Below, in pieces: positions 23,648 through 32,268 of a stretch of 57,887 nucleotides of DNA; within the stretch, counting starts at the first letter, position 1, and each line of letters begins with the position of its first letter. The position numbers were made by a program, and so were the translations under genes. The stretch lies in assembly GCA_900543915.1 (NCBI GenBank), contig UQTB01000011.1, positions 1 to 57,887 on the forward strand. Direction: 5' to 3'. The notes under the pieces are model-generated. The model ran no database searches. It was not told the origin of the DNA and was given only the letters and a program-made list of their open reading frames with translations. Source of the DNA: an uncultured Eubacteriales bacterium (GTDB lineage Bacteria > Bacillota > Clostridia > Christensenellales > Borkfalkiaceae).

Positions 23648-24661
23648 TTATTCGACGTAATTCATCTTGACGGCGTCGCCCGTATCCGCATCCTGATAGA
23701 GCATCCAGTAGCCGTCGCCCTTGAGATCGAACAGAGAAAGGGGAAGAAAGCTGCAATATCCCGCCAGTTCCTTCGGCGGGTGCAGGGAATATTTCCCCGG
23801 CACGCCGTAGCAGATATAGCGGGGAAGCCCGTCCAGACGGATCAGCCCGACCGTGTAGTATTTGCCTTCCGCGTAATTCACTTTGACGAAGCGGCTTCCT
23901 TCGACGCTTCGCTCGAGGAGCTCTTCGGCGGGATATTTGGAGAAGAGCCCTTCCAGTTCGTTTCGCACGGTCTGGTAGTATCCGTGTCCCGGAGTTTTTG
24001 TCTGTGTGCGACGGAAAGCGTCCGTTTCATCAGGATCAGGCTGCGCGTCCGTTTCTTCGCATTCCGGCGGATCCGCGCGCGGCGCAGTCTCCCCGACAGT
24101 CTCGCTATGTAGGTTCTGTTCATCTTCGATCAGCGTCAGCCGCAGCGGGTCGACGTCCTCCTTCCGGTAATAATTTTCGGTCGCCACCACCTCGTCCTCG
24201 TACGCTTCCCGCGGCGGATCCGGCACCTGTTCCTGCGGCGGTTCGGGCGTATTTTCTGCGGGCGCGGGGCGCTGCTCGCTCTCCTCGATCCGCTTTTTCA
24301 CGCGGTCAAAGGGGAGGGGGAACTCCGCGGTCGCATGGTAGGCGACGGGTGTGAGCGCGCCGTTTCTGCGGTGCGCGATTTCGCAGGCGAACCCGCCCGA
24401 GAGATCGGGATAGGGCGTGATCCGCTCTGAAAAGCTGACGGGATTTTTCCCCGTCGAGAACGGGAAAACCGCGCCCTCGCGGTTGACGAGATACGCGCCG
24501 TAATCGCCTTCCGCGGCGGAGGCGAGGTTCAGAAGGGTGAGATATAACGTCGCTTCCCTCCCGTCCGCTTCCACGCGGGCGATGCCGGATACGTTTTTTC
24601 CGTCGGTGGAAAACCCGGCGGCGACTTGCTTTAATACGAGAATTTTCTTATAAAACGCCAT
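23648..24661 (-). CDS. unknown protein with two folded ends and an acidic linker
   Basis: A 337-residue protein I do not recognise. The N-terminal 115 residues look like a beta-rich domain (ILVLKQVAAGFST, EATLYLTLLNL, GDYGAYLVN). Residues about 125-225 are a low-complexity acidic, proline-rich linker (PEPPQEQVPDPP). The C-terminal 110 residues form a second folded domain (YYQTVRNELEGLFSKYPAEELLERSV, SRFVKVNYAEGKYYTVGLIRLDGLPRYICYG, GYWMLYQDADTGDAV). No signal peptide or membrane span. The last domain is conserved-looking and hydrophobic, so it may act in the cell, possibly in spore or envelope function, but nothing in the sequence decides this. It has its own terminator. Confidence 0.7.
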   Translation of the reverse strand: MAFYKKILVLKQVAAGFSTDGKNVSGIARVEADGREATLYLTLLNLASAAEGDYGAYLVNREGAVFPFSTGKNPVSFSERITPYPDLSGGFACEIAHRRNGALTPVAYHATAEFPLPFDRVKKRIEESEQRPAPAENTPEPPQEQVPDPPREAYEDEVVATENYYRKEDVDPLRLTLIEDEQNLHSETVGETAPRADPPECEETDAQPDPDETDAFRRTQTKTPGHGYYQTVRNELEGLFSKYPAEELLERSVEGSRFVKVNYAEGKYYTVGLIRLDGLPRYICYGVPGKYSLHPPKELAGYCSFLPLSLFDLKGDGYWMLYQDADTGDAVKMNYVE

Positions 24662-24973
24662 CTTATTTTCAGACCTCTCAGTCTATTATAAGGGAGGATC
24701 GGCGGAAAAATATGACGCATTTTCTCAACTTTTTGTCCCTTTTGTCGAAAAGGCCGGGAGAGAAGGGGAAAATCGTTGACAATTGACGCTGAAATGATTA
24801 AACTATATAATGAGGCAGAAGATGAATTTTTTTGATTCTGATCGTTTGCTCTGACGTATTTTCCGGTTTTCCGTCCGAAAAACCGGCGGCAGCGATTTAT
24901 TCGCCGCCGTAAAAAAGGCAAATATCCCCCTCGGACGAGAGCTCGGAGGGAAATAAATAAGGAGAACGGTTTT
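24662..24973 (+). promoter_or_regulatory. pckG promoter and structured leader
   Basis: TTGACG (24783-24788), 17-nt spacer, TATAAT (24806-24811); a second TTGACA lies 7 bases further upstream. The leader is about 155 nt and holds at least two GC-rich hairpins (CCGGTTTT with GAAAACCGG-like arms near 24862-24886; CGGCGGC with GCCGCCG near 24887-24909), then AAGGAGA before the ATG. The structure suggests RNA-level control; I do not recognise a known riboswitch. The first 110 bases hold no gene. Confidence 0.6.
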
Positions 24974-26746
24974 ATGACAAGCAACAAAAAGGTACTCGCT
25001 TTTGTGGAAGAAAGCAAAAATCTCTGTCAGCCGAACCAGATCGTCTGGATCGACGGGAGCGAGGCGCAGCTGGACGCGCTGCGCGCGGAAGCCGTCGCCA
25101 CGGGCGAACTCATCAAACTGAACGAGGAACTTCTCCCCGGATGTTATCTGCACCGCACGGCGGTCAACGACGTCGCGCGCGTGGAGGACCGCACGTTTAT
25201 CTGCACGAAAGACAGGGATTCTTCCAGCCCCATCAACAACTGGATGGATTCGGACGAAGCCTACGCGATGCTGAAAGATCTCTACCGCGGCGCGATGAAG
25301 GGGAGAACCATGTACGTCATTCCCTACTCCATGGGGCCGGTCGGTTCGCCCTTTTCCAAGATCGGCATCGAGCTGACCGATTCCATTTACGTCGTTTTGA
25401 ATATGGCGATCATGACCCGCGTGGGACAGAACGTCCTGGATACGCTGGGGGACGGCGACTTCGTCAAGGGACTGCACGCCAAGGCGGATATCGACGAAAG
25501 CAAGCGCTATATCTGCCACTTCCCGGAGGACGACACGATCATGTCCATCAACTCCGGCTACGGCGGCAACGTTCTGCTCGGCAAAAAGTGCTTTGCGCTC
25601 CGCATCGCTTCCTATCTCGGCAAGAACGAGGGCTGGATGGCGGAGCACATGCTGATCCTCGGCATCGAAAACCCGAAAGGAGAGATCAGGTACATCGCGG
25701 CGGCGTTCCCGTCCGCCTGCGGAAAGACCAACCTCGCCATGCTGATCCCGCCCGAACTCTACCGCAAAAAGGGCTATAAAGTGTGGTGCGTGGGGGACGA
25801 TATCGCCTGGATCCGCGTCGGCGAGGACGGCCGGCTGTGGGCGCTGAATCCCGAAAACGGCTTTTTCGGCGTCGCCCCCGGAACGAGCATGAAGTCCAAC
25901 CCCAACGCGCTTTTATCCACGAAGAAGGGGACGATCTTCACCAACGTCGTGCACAATCTGGACAATAACACCGTCTGGTGGGAGGGAATGGGAGAAGAGG
26001 CTCCCGCCAACGCCGTCGACTGGAAGGGCAATCCCTGGCATGCGGGCATGACGGATGCGGAGGGCAAGCCCGTCAAGGGCGCGCATCCCAACAGCCGTTT
26101 CACCGCGCCGACCAAAAACTGCCCCTGCCTCTCTTCCGAGTTCGAGGCGCCCATGGGCGTCCCTCTGTCCGCAATCGTCTTCGGCGGCCGCCGCGCGAAG
26201 ACCGCCCCGCTGGTCTATCAGTCCAGGGACTGGAACAACGGCGTCTTCGTGGGCTCGATTATGGCGAGCGAGACGACTGCCGCCGCGACCGGAAAGGTGG
26301 GCGTCGTAAGGCGCGATCCGATGGCGATGCGCCCGTTTGTCGGCTACAATATGGGCGACTACTTCGCGCATTGGCTTGAAATGGGGGAAAAGACAGCGCA
26401 TAAGCCGCTGATTTTCAACGTCAACTGGTTCCGCACGGACGACGAGGGGCACTTTATCTGGCCGGGCTTCGGCGACAATCTGCGCGTGCTGGAGTGGATT
26501 ATCGCCCGCTGCGAGGGCAAGGTAGATGCGGTGGAAACGCCCATCGGCTATGTGCCCGAGGCGGAGGATATCAACGTCGAGGGACTGGACGGCGTGACGA
26601 CCGAAACCGTCCGCGAGCTTCTCACTGTCGATCGCGATATGTGGAAGGAAGAAGCCGCGGGGATCGAGCAGTTCTACGGAGAGCTGACCCGCGTTCCCGA
26701 AGAGCTTTACCGGCAGCTGGAAACCCTCAAGAAAAATCTGAATTAA
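24974..26746 (+). CDS. pckG: phosphoenolpyruvate carboxykinase (GTP)
   Basis: A 590-residue enzyme interconverting oxaloacetate and PEP with GTP/GDP, cytoplasmic. It belongs to the GTP class: VIPYSMGPVGSPFSKIGIELTDS, the kinase P-loop AAFPSACGKTNLAML with the reactive Cys, CVGDDIAWI (metal and nucleotide site), and NPENGFFGVAPGTSMKSNPNAL; the omega-loop and guanine site region GVPLSAIVFGGRRAKTAPLVYQ is also intact. In anaerobes it often runs towards oxaloacetate for succinate or CO2 fixation, or in gluconeogenesis. Single gene with a structured leader and a strong terminator. Confidence 0.97.
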   Translation: MTSNKKVLAFVEESKNLCQPNQIVWIDGSEAQLDALRAEAVATGELIKLNEELLPGCYLHRTAVNDVARVEDRTFICTKDRDSSSPINNWMDSDEAYAMLKDLYRGAMKGRTMYVIPYSMGPVGSPFSKIGIELTDSIYVVLNMAIMTRVGQNVLDTLGDGDFVKGLHAKADIDESKRYICHFPEDDTIMSINSGYGGNVLLGKKCFALRIASYLGKNEGWMAEHMLILGIENPKGEIRYIAAAFPSACGKTNLAMLIPPELYRKKGYKVWCVGDDIAWIRVGEDGRLWALNPENGFFGVAPGTSMKSNPNALLSTKKGTIFTNVVHNLDNNTVWWEGMGEEAPANAVDWKGNPWHAGMTDAEGKPVKGAHPNSRFTAPTKNCPCLSSEFEAPMGVPLSAIVFGGRRAKTAPLVYQSRDWNNGVFVGSIMASETTAAATGKVGVVRRDPMAMRPFVGYNMGDYFAHWLEMGEKTAHKPLIFNVNWFRTDDEGHFIWPGFGDNLRVLEWIIARCEGKVDAVETPIGYVPEAEDINVEGLDGVTTETVRELLTVDRDMWKEEAAGIEQFYGELTRVPEELYRQLETLKKNLN

Positions 26747-26764
26747 ACGGACACAGATCGTTCA

Positions 26765-26800
26765 AGACCACCCGCGGCAGCGCCGCGGGCGGTCTTTTGC
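26765..26800 (+). terminator. terminator of pckG
   Basis: Stem AGACC-A-CCCGCGGC / GCCGCGGG-C-GGTCT, loop AGC, then T4. Confidence 0.85.
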
Positions 26801-26851
26801 AAAAAAGGAGACCTTTTTGGGGGAGAATTCAGAAAAATTTTTCGAATTTGA

Positions 26852-26881
26852 TTGAATTATGGAAATTTTTTTTGTTATAAT
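26852..26881 (+). promoter_or_regulatory. promoter of the palindrome-leader gene at 26987
   Basis: TTGAAT (26852-26857), 18-nt spacer, TATAAT (26876-26881) with extended TG. Confidence 0.7.
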
Positions 26882-26894
26882 AGAAAAAAGTCTG

Positions 26895-26939
26895 GAAACG
26901 GGATCCCGTTTCTTTTTCCGCGCAGGCGCGCGGAAAAAG
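26895..26939 (+). promoter_or_regulatory. leader element, copy 1: 18-bp palindrome plus abutting stem-loop
   Basis: GAAACGGGATCCCGTTTC (26895-26912) is an exact 18-bp palindrome. A 12-bp stem follows directly, sharing its first base with the end of the palindrome (26912-26923 with 26928-26939, loop AGGC). A third small hairpin (TTCGT with ACGAA, near 26942-26960) precedes the ribosome site. The same architecture recurs at 41953, 43642 and 51100. Confidence 0.7.
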
Positions 26940-26986
26940 CCTTCGTTCCCGGGCGACGAAAAAAATCAAAAAGGGAGGACTATAAA

Positions 26987-27556
26987 ATGTTTTACAGTGT
27001 GGATTTTTCGTTGAAATTTACCCGTATGTTCTGTTATATCCTGACTTGGGTCTGCAGCGTCGGGAGCTTTCTCGCCGGGGTGATTCTGGCGATTCTGGTT
27101 CATCCGATTTGTCTGCTGTCCGCCATTCTCACCCCGCCGTTTTGCTGACTCGGCTGGCTCTTTTACGATGTGTTATTCACCTTTTTCGGAGACGTCAAGC
27201 GGATCCGCAATCAGCTCTGCAAAGCGTCCGTGCCCGCGGGATCGCCGTCGGCAAAGGCGGCAGAAGGGGAGAAAAAGGCCGTTTTTTCTCTGCGGGAGAC
27301 GTATGACGCGATCGAACACCTCAGAAGAATGCGCAATTTGCGGAGAGTCGGCGTCTTTTCAGAGGACGAGTATATGAAAAATGCGGAAAAACGACTCGTA
27401 TTAAAAGAGGGGTATTTTCTTCTCTCGCGGGAAGACCGCCTTGCCTGTCTGGACGACGCCGTCGATCAGTGCGAGGAAATACAGGAGCTTTTTTTCAGGG
27501 GAGAATTGAGCGCAGCCGAGTACGAACGAAAAACAGGCATGCTTTTGAAGCGCTGA
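26987..27556 (+). pseudogene. small membrane protein with SHOCT-like tail, split by an in-frame TGA
   Basis: ATG 26987 follows GGGAGGAC. The frame runs 53 codons, meets TGA at 27146-27148 and then stays open in the same frame to 27556. Before the stop: two hydrophobic segments (FCYILTWVCSVGSFLAGVILAIL, ICLLSAILTPPFC when read in pieces). After it: LGWLFYDVLFTFFGDV, a third hydrophobic span, then a soluble part with two SHOCT-like helices (GVFSEDEYMKNAEKRL and GELSAAEYERKTGMLL). The continuous protein would be about 190 residues with one unread codon. A nonsense change from TGG is the simplest reading; the organism uses TGA as a normal stop elsewhere. The preceding codon is Cys, so selenocysteine is a remote option. 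Confidence 0.65.
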
Positions 27557-27585
27557 AGGGGCTCCGCTCAATCGCGGAGCCTTAC
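27557..27585 (+). terminator. weak terminator
   Basis: Stem GGCTCCGC / GCGGAGCC with a 5-nt loop, followed by TTACTTT. Confidence 0.6.
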
Positions 27586-27612
27586 TTTCTCCGCCGGAAC
27601 CGCCCGCCGGGG

Positions 27613-27641
27613 TTGACCGCGGCGGGCAATCGTGCTATAAT
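27613..27641 (+). promoter_or_regulatory. sigma-A-type promoter of the sigma-factor operon
   Basis: TTGACC (27613-27618), 17-nt spacer, TATAAT (27636-27641), about 100 nt ahead of the sigma gene. I see no ECF-type autoregulatory promoter. Confidence 0.7.
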
Positions 27642-27740
27642 ACAAAACAGGCAGGCCAAAATACCGGCCGCGCCCAATAAAATGCAGCGCGCGATTGTTT
27701 AATATACGGGAAAGAGAACATCGCATGTGAGGAGAGAAGT

Positions 27741-28262
27741 TTGGATCGTAAAAAACTGGACGAATGTCTGGTGCGGACGCAAAAGGGAGATAAAGGGGCT
27801 TTTTCCCGCTTTTACGCCGAAACCGCCAGAGGGGTGTTCGCCTTTCTGTACGGATATTACCGCGCGTACCACCGGACGGAAGACGCCACGCAGGACGTTT
27901 ATCTCAAGGCGTTGAAGAACGTCGCGTCGTACCGCCCGGGGACGGATGCGCGCGCCTGGCTTCTGCAGATCGCCAAGAACACGGCGCTGAACGACCTGAA
28001 GCGGGAACGGCGCGAGGCGTACCTGCCCGAGGAGGAATTCGAGCGGATTCTGCGCGGCGAGCGGGCGGAAACCAGCGCTTTCGAGGCGCTGGAGCGGGCG
28101 CTGAACGAACGGGAGCGGGATATCGTCCTGCTGCACGTGCTCTGGGGCTTTAAGCACAGGGAGATCGCCGAACAGCTCGGATTGCCCCTCGGCACGGTGA
28201 CTTCCAAGTACAAGGACGCGATCGCCAAGCTGAAAAAATTTCTCAAGGAGGAGACGGAATGA
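27741..28262 (+). CDS. ECF-type RNA polymerase sigma factor
   Basis: A 173-residue two-domain sigma factor. Start TTG 27741 with GGAGAG six bases upstream. Region 2 lies at about 10-85 (GAFSRFYAETARGVFAFLYGYY, TEDATQDVYLKALKNVASY, ARAWLLQIAKNTALNDLKRERR); region 4 at about 115-170 (LNERERDIVLLHVLWGFKHREIAEQLGLPLGTVTSKYKDAIAKLKK, with the helix-turn-helix). Region 3 is missing, as in ECF factors. It overlaps the next gene, an RsgI-like membrane protein, by ATGA, the usual arrangement for a sigma and its anti-sigma. Promoter target unknown. Confidence 0.92.
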   Translation: MDRKKLDECLVRTQKGDKGAFSRFYAETARGVFAFLYGYYRAYHRTEDATQDVYLKALKNVASYRPGTDARAWLLQIAKNTALNDLKRERREAYLPEEEFERILRGERAETSAFEALERALNERERDIVLLHVLWGFKHREIAEQLGLPLGTVTSKYKDAIAKLKKFLKEETE

Positions 28263-29632
28263 ACCGGTTTTTCTTAAAGCGGAAACTGAATCGAGAATTG
28301 GGCCGCGTCGTAGAGCGCATGCCCTCCGAATTTGCGCCGGAAGAACCCTCCGCGCGCAGGCGGCCCCGTTTGCGCTGGGCGGCGCTCGCGGCTTCCTGCG
28401 CGGCGCTCGCCGTGTTGATTCCGCTCGCCGTCTGGGCGGGGCGCCCGGCCGTCGTCAAGACGGGCAGCATTATTTTGATGGAGATGAACCCGTCCGTGCG
28501 TATTCTGACAGACGAATCCGACTGTGTGACGGGCGTTTACAGCATGAATGCGGACGGAGACGTTTTGCTGGCGGACAGCGCCTTTACGCTTTCGCTCGCG
28601 GGCAGACCCGCCGCTGAGGCCGCGGTCGCCGTGGCGGACCGGGCGTTTTCCATGGGCTACCTCGGTGAAGATCAGCCGATGCGGCTGACGGTCGCCGGCG
28701 ATTCGCCCGCGTTTGCGGAGGAGACGGGAAGGGAACTGGAAGAGGCGCTCGTGGCGCATTTTTGCAGCAAGGGCGTATTTGCGCCCGTGCTGGCGGGGAC
28801 GGAGGAGCTCTCCGCGTTCGGCGCGGGAAAGACGGCGGGCGAGACGGTAAAAGCGCTCTCCGACCGGGCGGTTACGCTGGCGGAAGACGCCGCCCGCAAC
28901 ACGCCCGCGAGCGAGATCGAGAGCGAATACCGGTTTTCCTTTCTGCGGTACACGCGCGCGATAACCGATTATATTTACGACGTTTCGAGCGCCAAAAAGA
29001 CGGCGCTGGCGGAAATCGAGGTTGCGGCGGACGCGGTCGCCGCCCATCCCGATAATCCCGGGCAGGCGCTTCCGATCCCCATCGCGCTTTCGTACTGGAC
29101 GGTGAAGGAGCGGTGCGATCCGGCGGATTTCTCGCCTGCTTTTCAGCAGCTCATGGCGCGGGCGGACACGCTGATACTGCAGTATGAAACGGTCTTTTTG
29201 CAGCAGCTCTCCTCTTCCGCCGTGTTCGGGATTCTGAACGCCTGGTACAGCGCGCTGGACCTGACGGCGCTGCGCGAGGGGCTGGATTCCTTTAACAGCA
29301 TGGCGGAAAAGCTGGACGAATGGCTGGATCCCGGTCTGCTGGAACCGCTGATCGGCGGGGACGAGGCGATGGAGACGCGCGTGAACGGGCTGTTTGACGC
29401 ATGCGTTTCCGCGCCGCCGGATACGCCGCAGAAATTCGCCGCGCAGAGCGTGGTGATGCTCGAGCGGGAAGGCGCGCTGGCAAAAGAGGGCAACCGCGCC
29501 GATGCCGAGCGGGAACGCGAGCCGATCGCGCGCGAAACCTACGAAGAAAAAATAGCCGCGATCGCGGAAAAATTCGGATCTCTGGAAAATTATTGGAATT
29601 CTTACAATAAAACGTCGGCCTCGGTTGTTTAA
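28259..29632 (+). CDS. membrane-bound RsgI-like protein, probable anti-sigma factor
   Basis: A 457-residue protein with a short cytoplasmic N-terminus (about 40 residues, basic), one transmembrane span (about 42-62, LAASCAALAVLIPLAVWAG) and a large external part. The external part starts with the RsgI-type motif SIILMEMNPSVRILTDESDCVTGVYS, followed by an alpha/beta unit (GRPAAEAAVAVADRAFSMGYL), then mostly helices. ATGA overlap with the sigma gene argues that it holds that sigma factor inactive until an outside signal arrives. The cytoplasmic part is shorter than a usual anti-sigma domain and I do not recognise one, so sigma binding is inferred from position. Confidence 0.75.
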   Translation: MNRFFLKRKLNRELGRVVERMPSEFAPEEPSARRRPRLRWAALAASCAALAVLIPLAVWAGRPAVVKTGSIILMEMNPSVRILTDESDCVTGVYSMNADGDVLLADSAFTLSLAGRPAAEAAVAVADRAFSMGYLGEDQPMRLTVAGDSPAFAEETGRELEEALVAHFCSKGVFAPVLAGTEELSAFGAGKTAGETVKALSDRAVTLAEDAARNTPASEIESEYRFSFLRYTRAITDYIYDVSSAKKTALAEIEVAADAVAAHPDNPGQALPIPIALSYWTVKERCDPADFSPAFQQLMARADTLILQYETVFLQQLSSSAVFGILNAWYSALDLTALREGLDSFNSMAEKLDEWLDPGLLEPLIGGDEAMETRVNGLFDACVSAPPDTPQKFAAQSVVMLEREGALAKEGNRADAEREREPIARETYEEKIAAIAEKFGSLENYWNSYNKTSASVV

Positions 29633-29664
29633 TATGTGAAACCAACCCAAAGGAGGTAACGGGT

Positions 29665-30885
29665 ATGAAGATGTTGCAAAGGGCTGCCGCGCTGGTTCTG
29701 AGCGCGGCGATGGCGGTCGGCGCCGGCGCGCTGGCGGGCTGCGGACCGAAAGAGGAGGATGCGGCTCTCCGCATGACGGTGGATATCAATCCCAGCGTGG
29801 AGTTTATTCTGGACGAAGAAAATCGCGTGCTGAGCGTCGCCGCTTTGAACGACGACGGCGCAATCCTCATTGCGGGAGAGGCGTTTGTCGGCAAGACGGC
29901 GGAGGAAGCCGTCCGCATGGTGGTTTCCATCTCGGCGGAGACGGGATATCTCGTCAAGGGAGAACTGAACGCGGATGAAAACGGCGTGACGGTCTCTCTC
30001 ACGGGAGACGCCGCCGCGGCGGACGAGGCTTACCGCAAAATAGAATCCGCGGTGAACGGATTTCTGGAGGACTCCGGCATCGCCGCCGCGGTCGAACGGG
30101 GAGAAGCGCTGAAACTGGATGCGCTGCGCGCCATGGTGCTGGCGGCGGATCCCACACTGACGGAAGAAGCGGTCTCGGCGATGAGCGAAACGGAGCTTTT
30201 GAACGCGCTCAAAGCGGCGCGGATCGAGACGGCGGAACTGCTGACGGAGGAACTCAGGCAGGCGTATCTCGCCGCGAAGGAATATGAATTCACATTTGCA
30301 CAGAAAGAGGCGACCGCTGAGATCATCGACGGCATGGACGCCGCTTATCAGTCGATCAAATCTTCCTATTCGGAACTGCTGGAAGGGTACCGCAAGGCGA
30401 TCGCCGCGGTGGAGGAGGCGCGCTTCGACGCGTTCGCTTCCCAGGATTCTGCCTATCAGCGCGCGATGAACGAGCTGCGGGACGCAAAAACCGCCCTGCT
30501 GAAACAGAAGAACCTCGTCGCGCAGATGGAGGAGGGAATGGAGAAAGACGCGGCGATGATCGTGCTTGCCGCGAAGGAAGCGGCCTATGAAGCCGCCGAA
30601 AAAGCGCTCTCCGCCAGCGCGGCGCTGGCAGACAAGGCGCTGGAAGGCGTGATCTCCGCGATGAAAAAGGCGGAAGAGGGGTTGACCGCGCTGGAAGCGG
30701 AACTTCCGGAGGAAATCGCCTCTCAGCTGCGCGAGCAGGCGGAAAGCATACAGGATAAAATGAACGCCGCAAAAGACGGCGCGTTCGAGCGGTTCGAGGA
30801 GGCGCACGGAGAGGAGATCGAAGCAGTGAAGCGTGCGCTCGAAGAGCGGAAACAGGCGCTCGTCGAGGCAAACCGGGAAGCATAA
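29665..30885 (+). CDS. lipoprotein with RsgI-like domain and long helical region
   Basis: A 406-residue lipoprotein: signal peptide with lipobox LAGC (residues about 23-26), then an RsgI-type domain very like that of the preceding gene (MTVDINPSVEFILDEENRVLSV, then AFVGKTAEEAVRMVV). The rest, from about 210, is helical and Ala/Glu/Lys-rich, with likely coiled coils (KAIAAVEEARFDAFASQ, EEGLTALEAELPEEIASQLREQ). AAAGGAGG precedes the ATG, 32 bases after the membrane protein. It is a secreted paralogue without a cytoplasmic part, so it cannot bind the sigma factor itself; it may sense or compete for the same ligand as the membrane protein. Confidence 0.8.
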   Translation: MKMLQRAAALVLSAAMAVGAGALAGCGPKEEDAALRMTVDINPSVEFILDEENRVLSVAALNDDGAILIAGEAFVGKTAEEAVRMVVSISAETGYLVKGELNADENGVTVSLTGDAAAADEAYRKIESAVNGFLEDSGIAAAVERGEALKLDALRAMVLAADPTLTEEAVSAMSETELLNALKAARIETAELLTEELRQAYLAAKEYEFTFAQKEATAEIIDGMDAAYQSIKSSYSELLEGYRKAIAAVEEARFDAFASQDSAYQRAMNELRDAKTALLKQKNLVAQMEEGMEKDAAMIVLAAKEAAYEAAEKALSASAALADKALEGVISAMKKAEEGLTALEAELPEEIASQLREQAESIQDKMNAAKDGAFERFEEAHGEEIEAVKRALEERKQALVEANREA

Positions 30886-30921
30886 AACAAATTACTGAAT
30901 GACAGAAAAGGCGCGATCTGA

Positions 30922-30955
30922 AACAGCCCCCGGCGAACGGCCGGGGGCTGTTGTT
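30922..30955 (+). terminator. terminator of the sigma operon
   Basis: Stem AACAGCCCCCGGC / GCCGGGGGCTGTT with a 5-nt loop; an outer repeat GACAGAA / TTCTGTC (30901, 30954) flanks it. Confidence 0.75.
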
Positions 30956-30990
30956 CTGTCGGAAGACAGGTCGTGCTTTTCACCTGACGG

Positions 30991-32268
30991 TCAGACGGAG
31001 AGTTTCTTCTTTTTCACCGAAAGATAAAGCAGGGTCAGAAGCCCGATGATGATGTAGGAATAATAGCTCAGAAAGCGCCAGGTGATCATCGCCGTAAAGG
31101 AGAGCCCCGGGACGAGAATCAGCTCGTTGAAGGCGCCGTAGAACGTCAGATCCGCCGCGCCGGAAGTGCCGGGCGTGGGGACGAGGGAGACCGCGGAGGA
31201 AATAAAGAGGTGAAGCTGAGAGATCAGGAGCCACTCTTTGATTCCGTTCGCGGGGATATCGTAGCCGAAAAAGCGCAGCGTGAAATACGTCACCGAGCAG
31301 GCCGCGCAGTTCAGCGCGACGGAGAAGAGAACGCTTAAAAACAGCGTCCAGAAGCTCTTTGCGATCTGCTTGATGCTCCTGGAGGACTGCACGATGGTGC
31401 GGAAGACCTTCATATTGGTCAGCGCGGGGTTTTTGACGAGGTGCAGCTTGTGCAGAACCTTTATGCCTCCCTTCAGCATCCCCAGGCTGGTGCGCGGAAA
31501 CGCGAAGAACAGGAGGACGGTGAGCGGGAGGAAGGAGCCCAGCGCGATGCCGATATAGGAGAAGATCCTGAGAATCTGAAAATTCGTGCGCATCGCGGAG
31601 CCTTCCTGAAAGATCTCCGCCGAACAGCTCAAAACGCCCGTCGCGTCCAGAATGACCGCAGCGAGACAGAGAATGATAAAGGTCAGCTGATTGAGGAAAA
31701 AAGAGGAGATGATGACGGAAGTCGCCTTTCCCGTCTCCACGCCGTTTTTGGAGAGGTGGTAGATCTGGAAGGGCTGTCCGCCGGAGGCGAGCGGCGTGAT
31801 GTTGTCGTAATACTTCCCCAGCAGAACCGTCTGCACACAGAGCTTAAAGCGCCCTTTCCCCGTCGTTCGCTTGGTCATGAAGGAGAGTTTCCCCACCTCC
31901 AGCAGAATTCCCACCGCGAACGCGATGACGGCAAATATGATATAGTACCAGTTTTTGCTGATGACCCCGATCGCCGTCAGCGAATCGGGCGGCTCTTTGC
32001 TCCCGCCGAAATCGGAAATCGCGGTGAAGAGAAGCACCGCTACGTTCATCAGGATAAAGAGCGTCGTCCAAATATAGTGCGCTTTTCCCTTCTTTTTTCG
32101 GAGAGGGGGTTCGGGGATGCGGATGGAAAACTGTTCTCCTTCCGCGGCCGGCGGCAAAATTTCCTCTTCGGGGGAGGCTTCCGCCGTAGGCACTTCCTGC
32201 GCGATCGCTTCGGGCAGTTCCATTCGGAGCTGTTCTTCCTCCCCGTGGAAATTTTTATTTTCTTCCAT
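30991..32268 (-). CDS. UPF0104/LPG-synthase-TM-type membrane protein
   Basis: A 425-residue polytopic membrane protein. The first 65 residues are cytoplasmic, acidic and Pro-rich. About eight hydrophobic spans follow. Family marks: YYDNITPLASGGQPFQIYHLSK (the conserved G-G-Q-P region of the YbhN/AglD/MprF flippase family), ATSVIISSFFLNQL and SLVPTPGTSGAADLTFYGAF. MprF-type relatives move lipids such as lysyl-phosphatidylglycerol between membrane leaflets, but here the soluble synthase domain is missing. Substrate unknown. Its ATG shares one base with the stop of rplI, so the two are translationally coupled. Confidence 0.88.
   Translation of the reverse strand: MEENKNFHGEEEQLRMELPEAIAQEVPTAEASPEEEILPPAAEGEQFSIRIPEPPLRKKKGKAHYIWTTLFILMNVAVLLFTAISDFGGSKEPPDSLTAIGVISKNWYYIIFAVIAFAVGILLEVGKLSFMTKRTTGKGRFKLCVQTVLLGKYYDNITPLASGGQPFQIYHLSKNGVETGKATSVIISSFFLNQLTFIILCLAAVILDATGVLSCSAEIFQEGSAMRTNFQILRIFSYIGIALGSFLPLTVLLFFAFPRTSLGMLKGGIKVLHKLHLVKNPALTNMKVFRTIVQSSRSIKQIAKSFWTLFLSVLFSVALNCAACSVTYFTLRFFGYDIPANGIKEWLLISQLHLFISSAVSLVPTPGTSGAADLTFYGAFNELILVPGLSFTAMITWRFLSYYSYIIIGLLTLLYLSVKKKKLSV

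Noticed and set aside
26987..27556. Reassignment of TGA as a sense codon
   Set aside because: Many clear genes in the window end in TGA (for example aroB, rplI's neighbours, greA-region genes such as tmk and the MBL gene).
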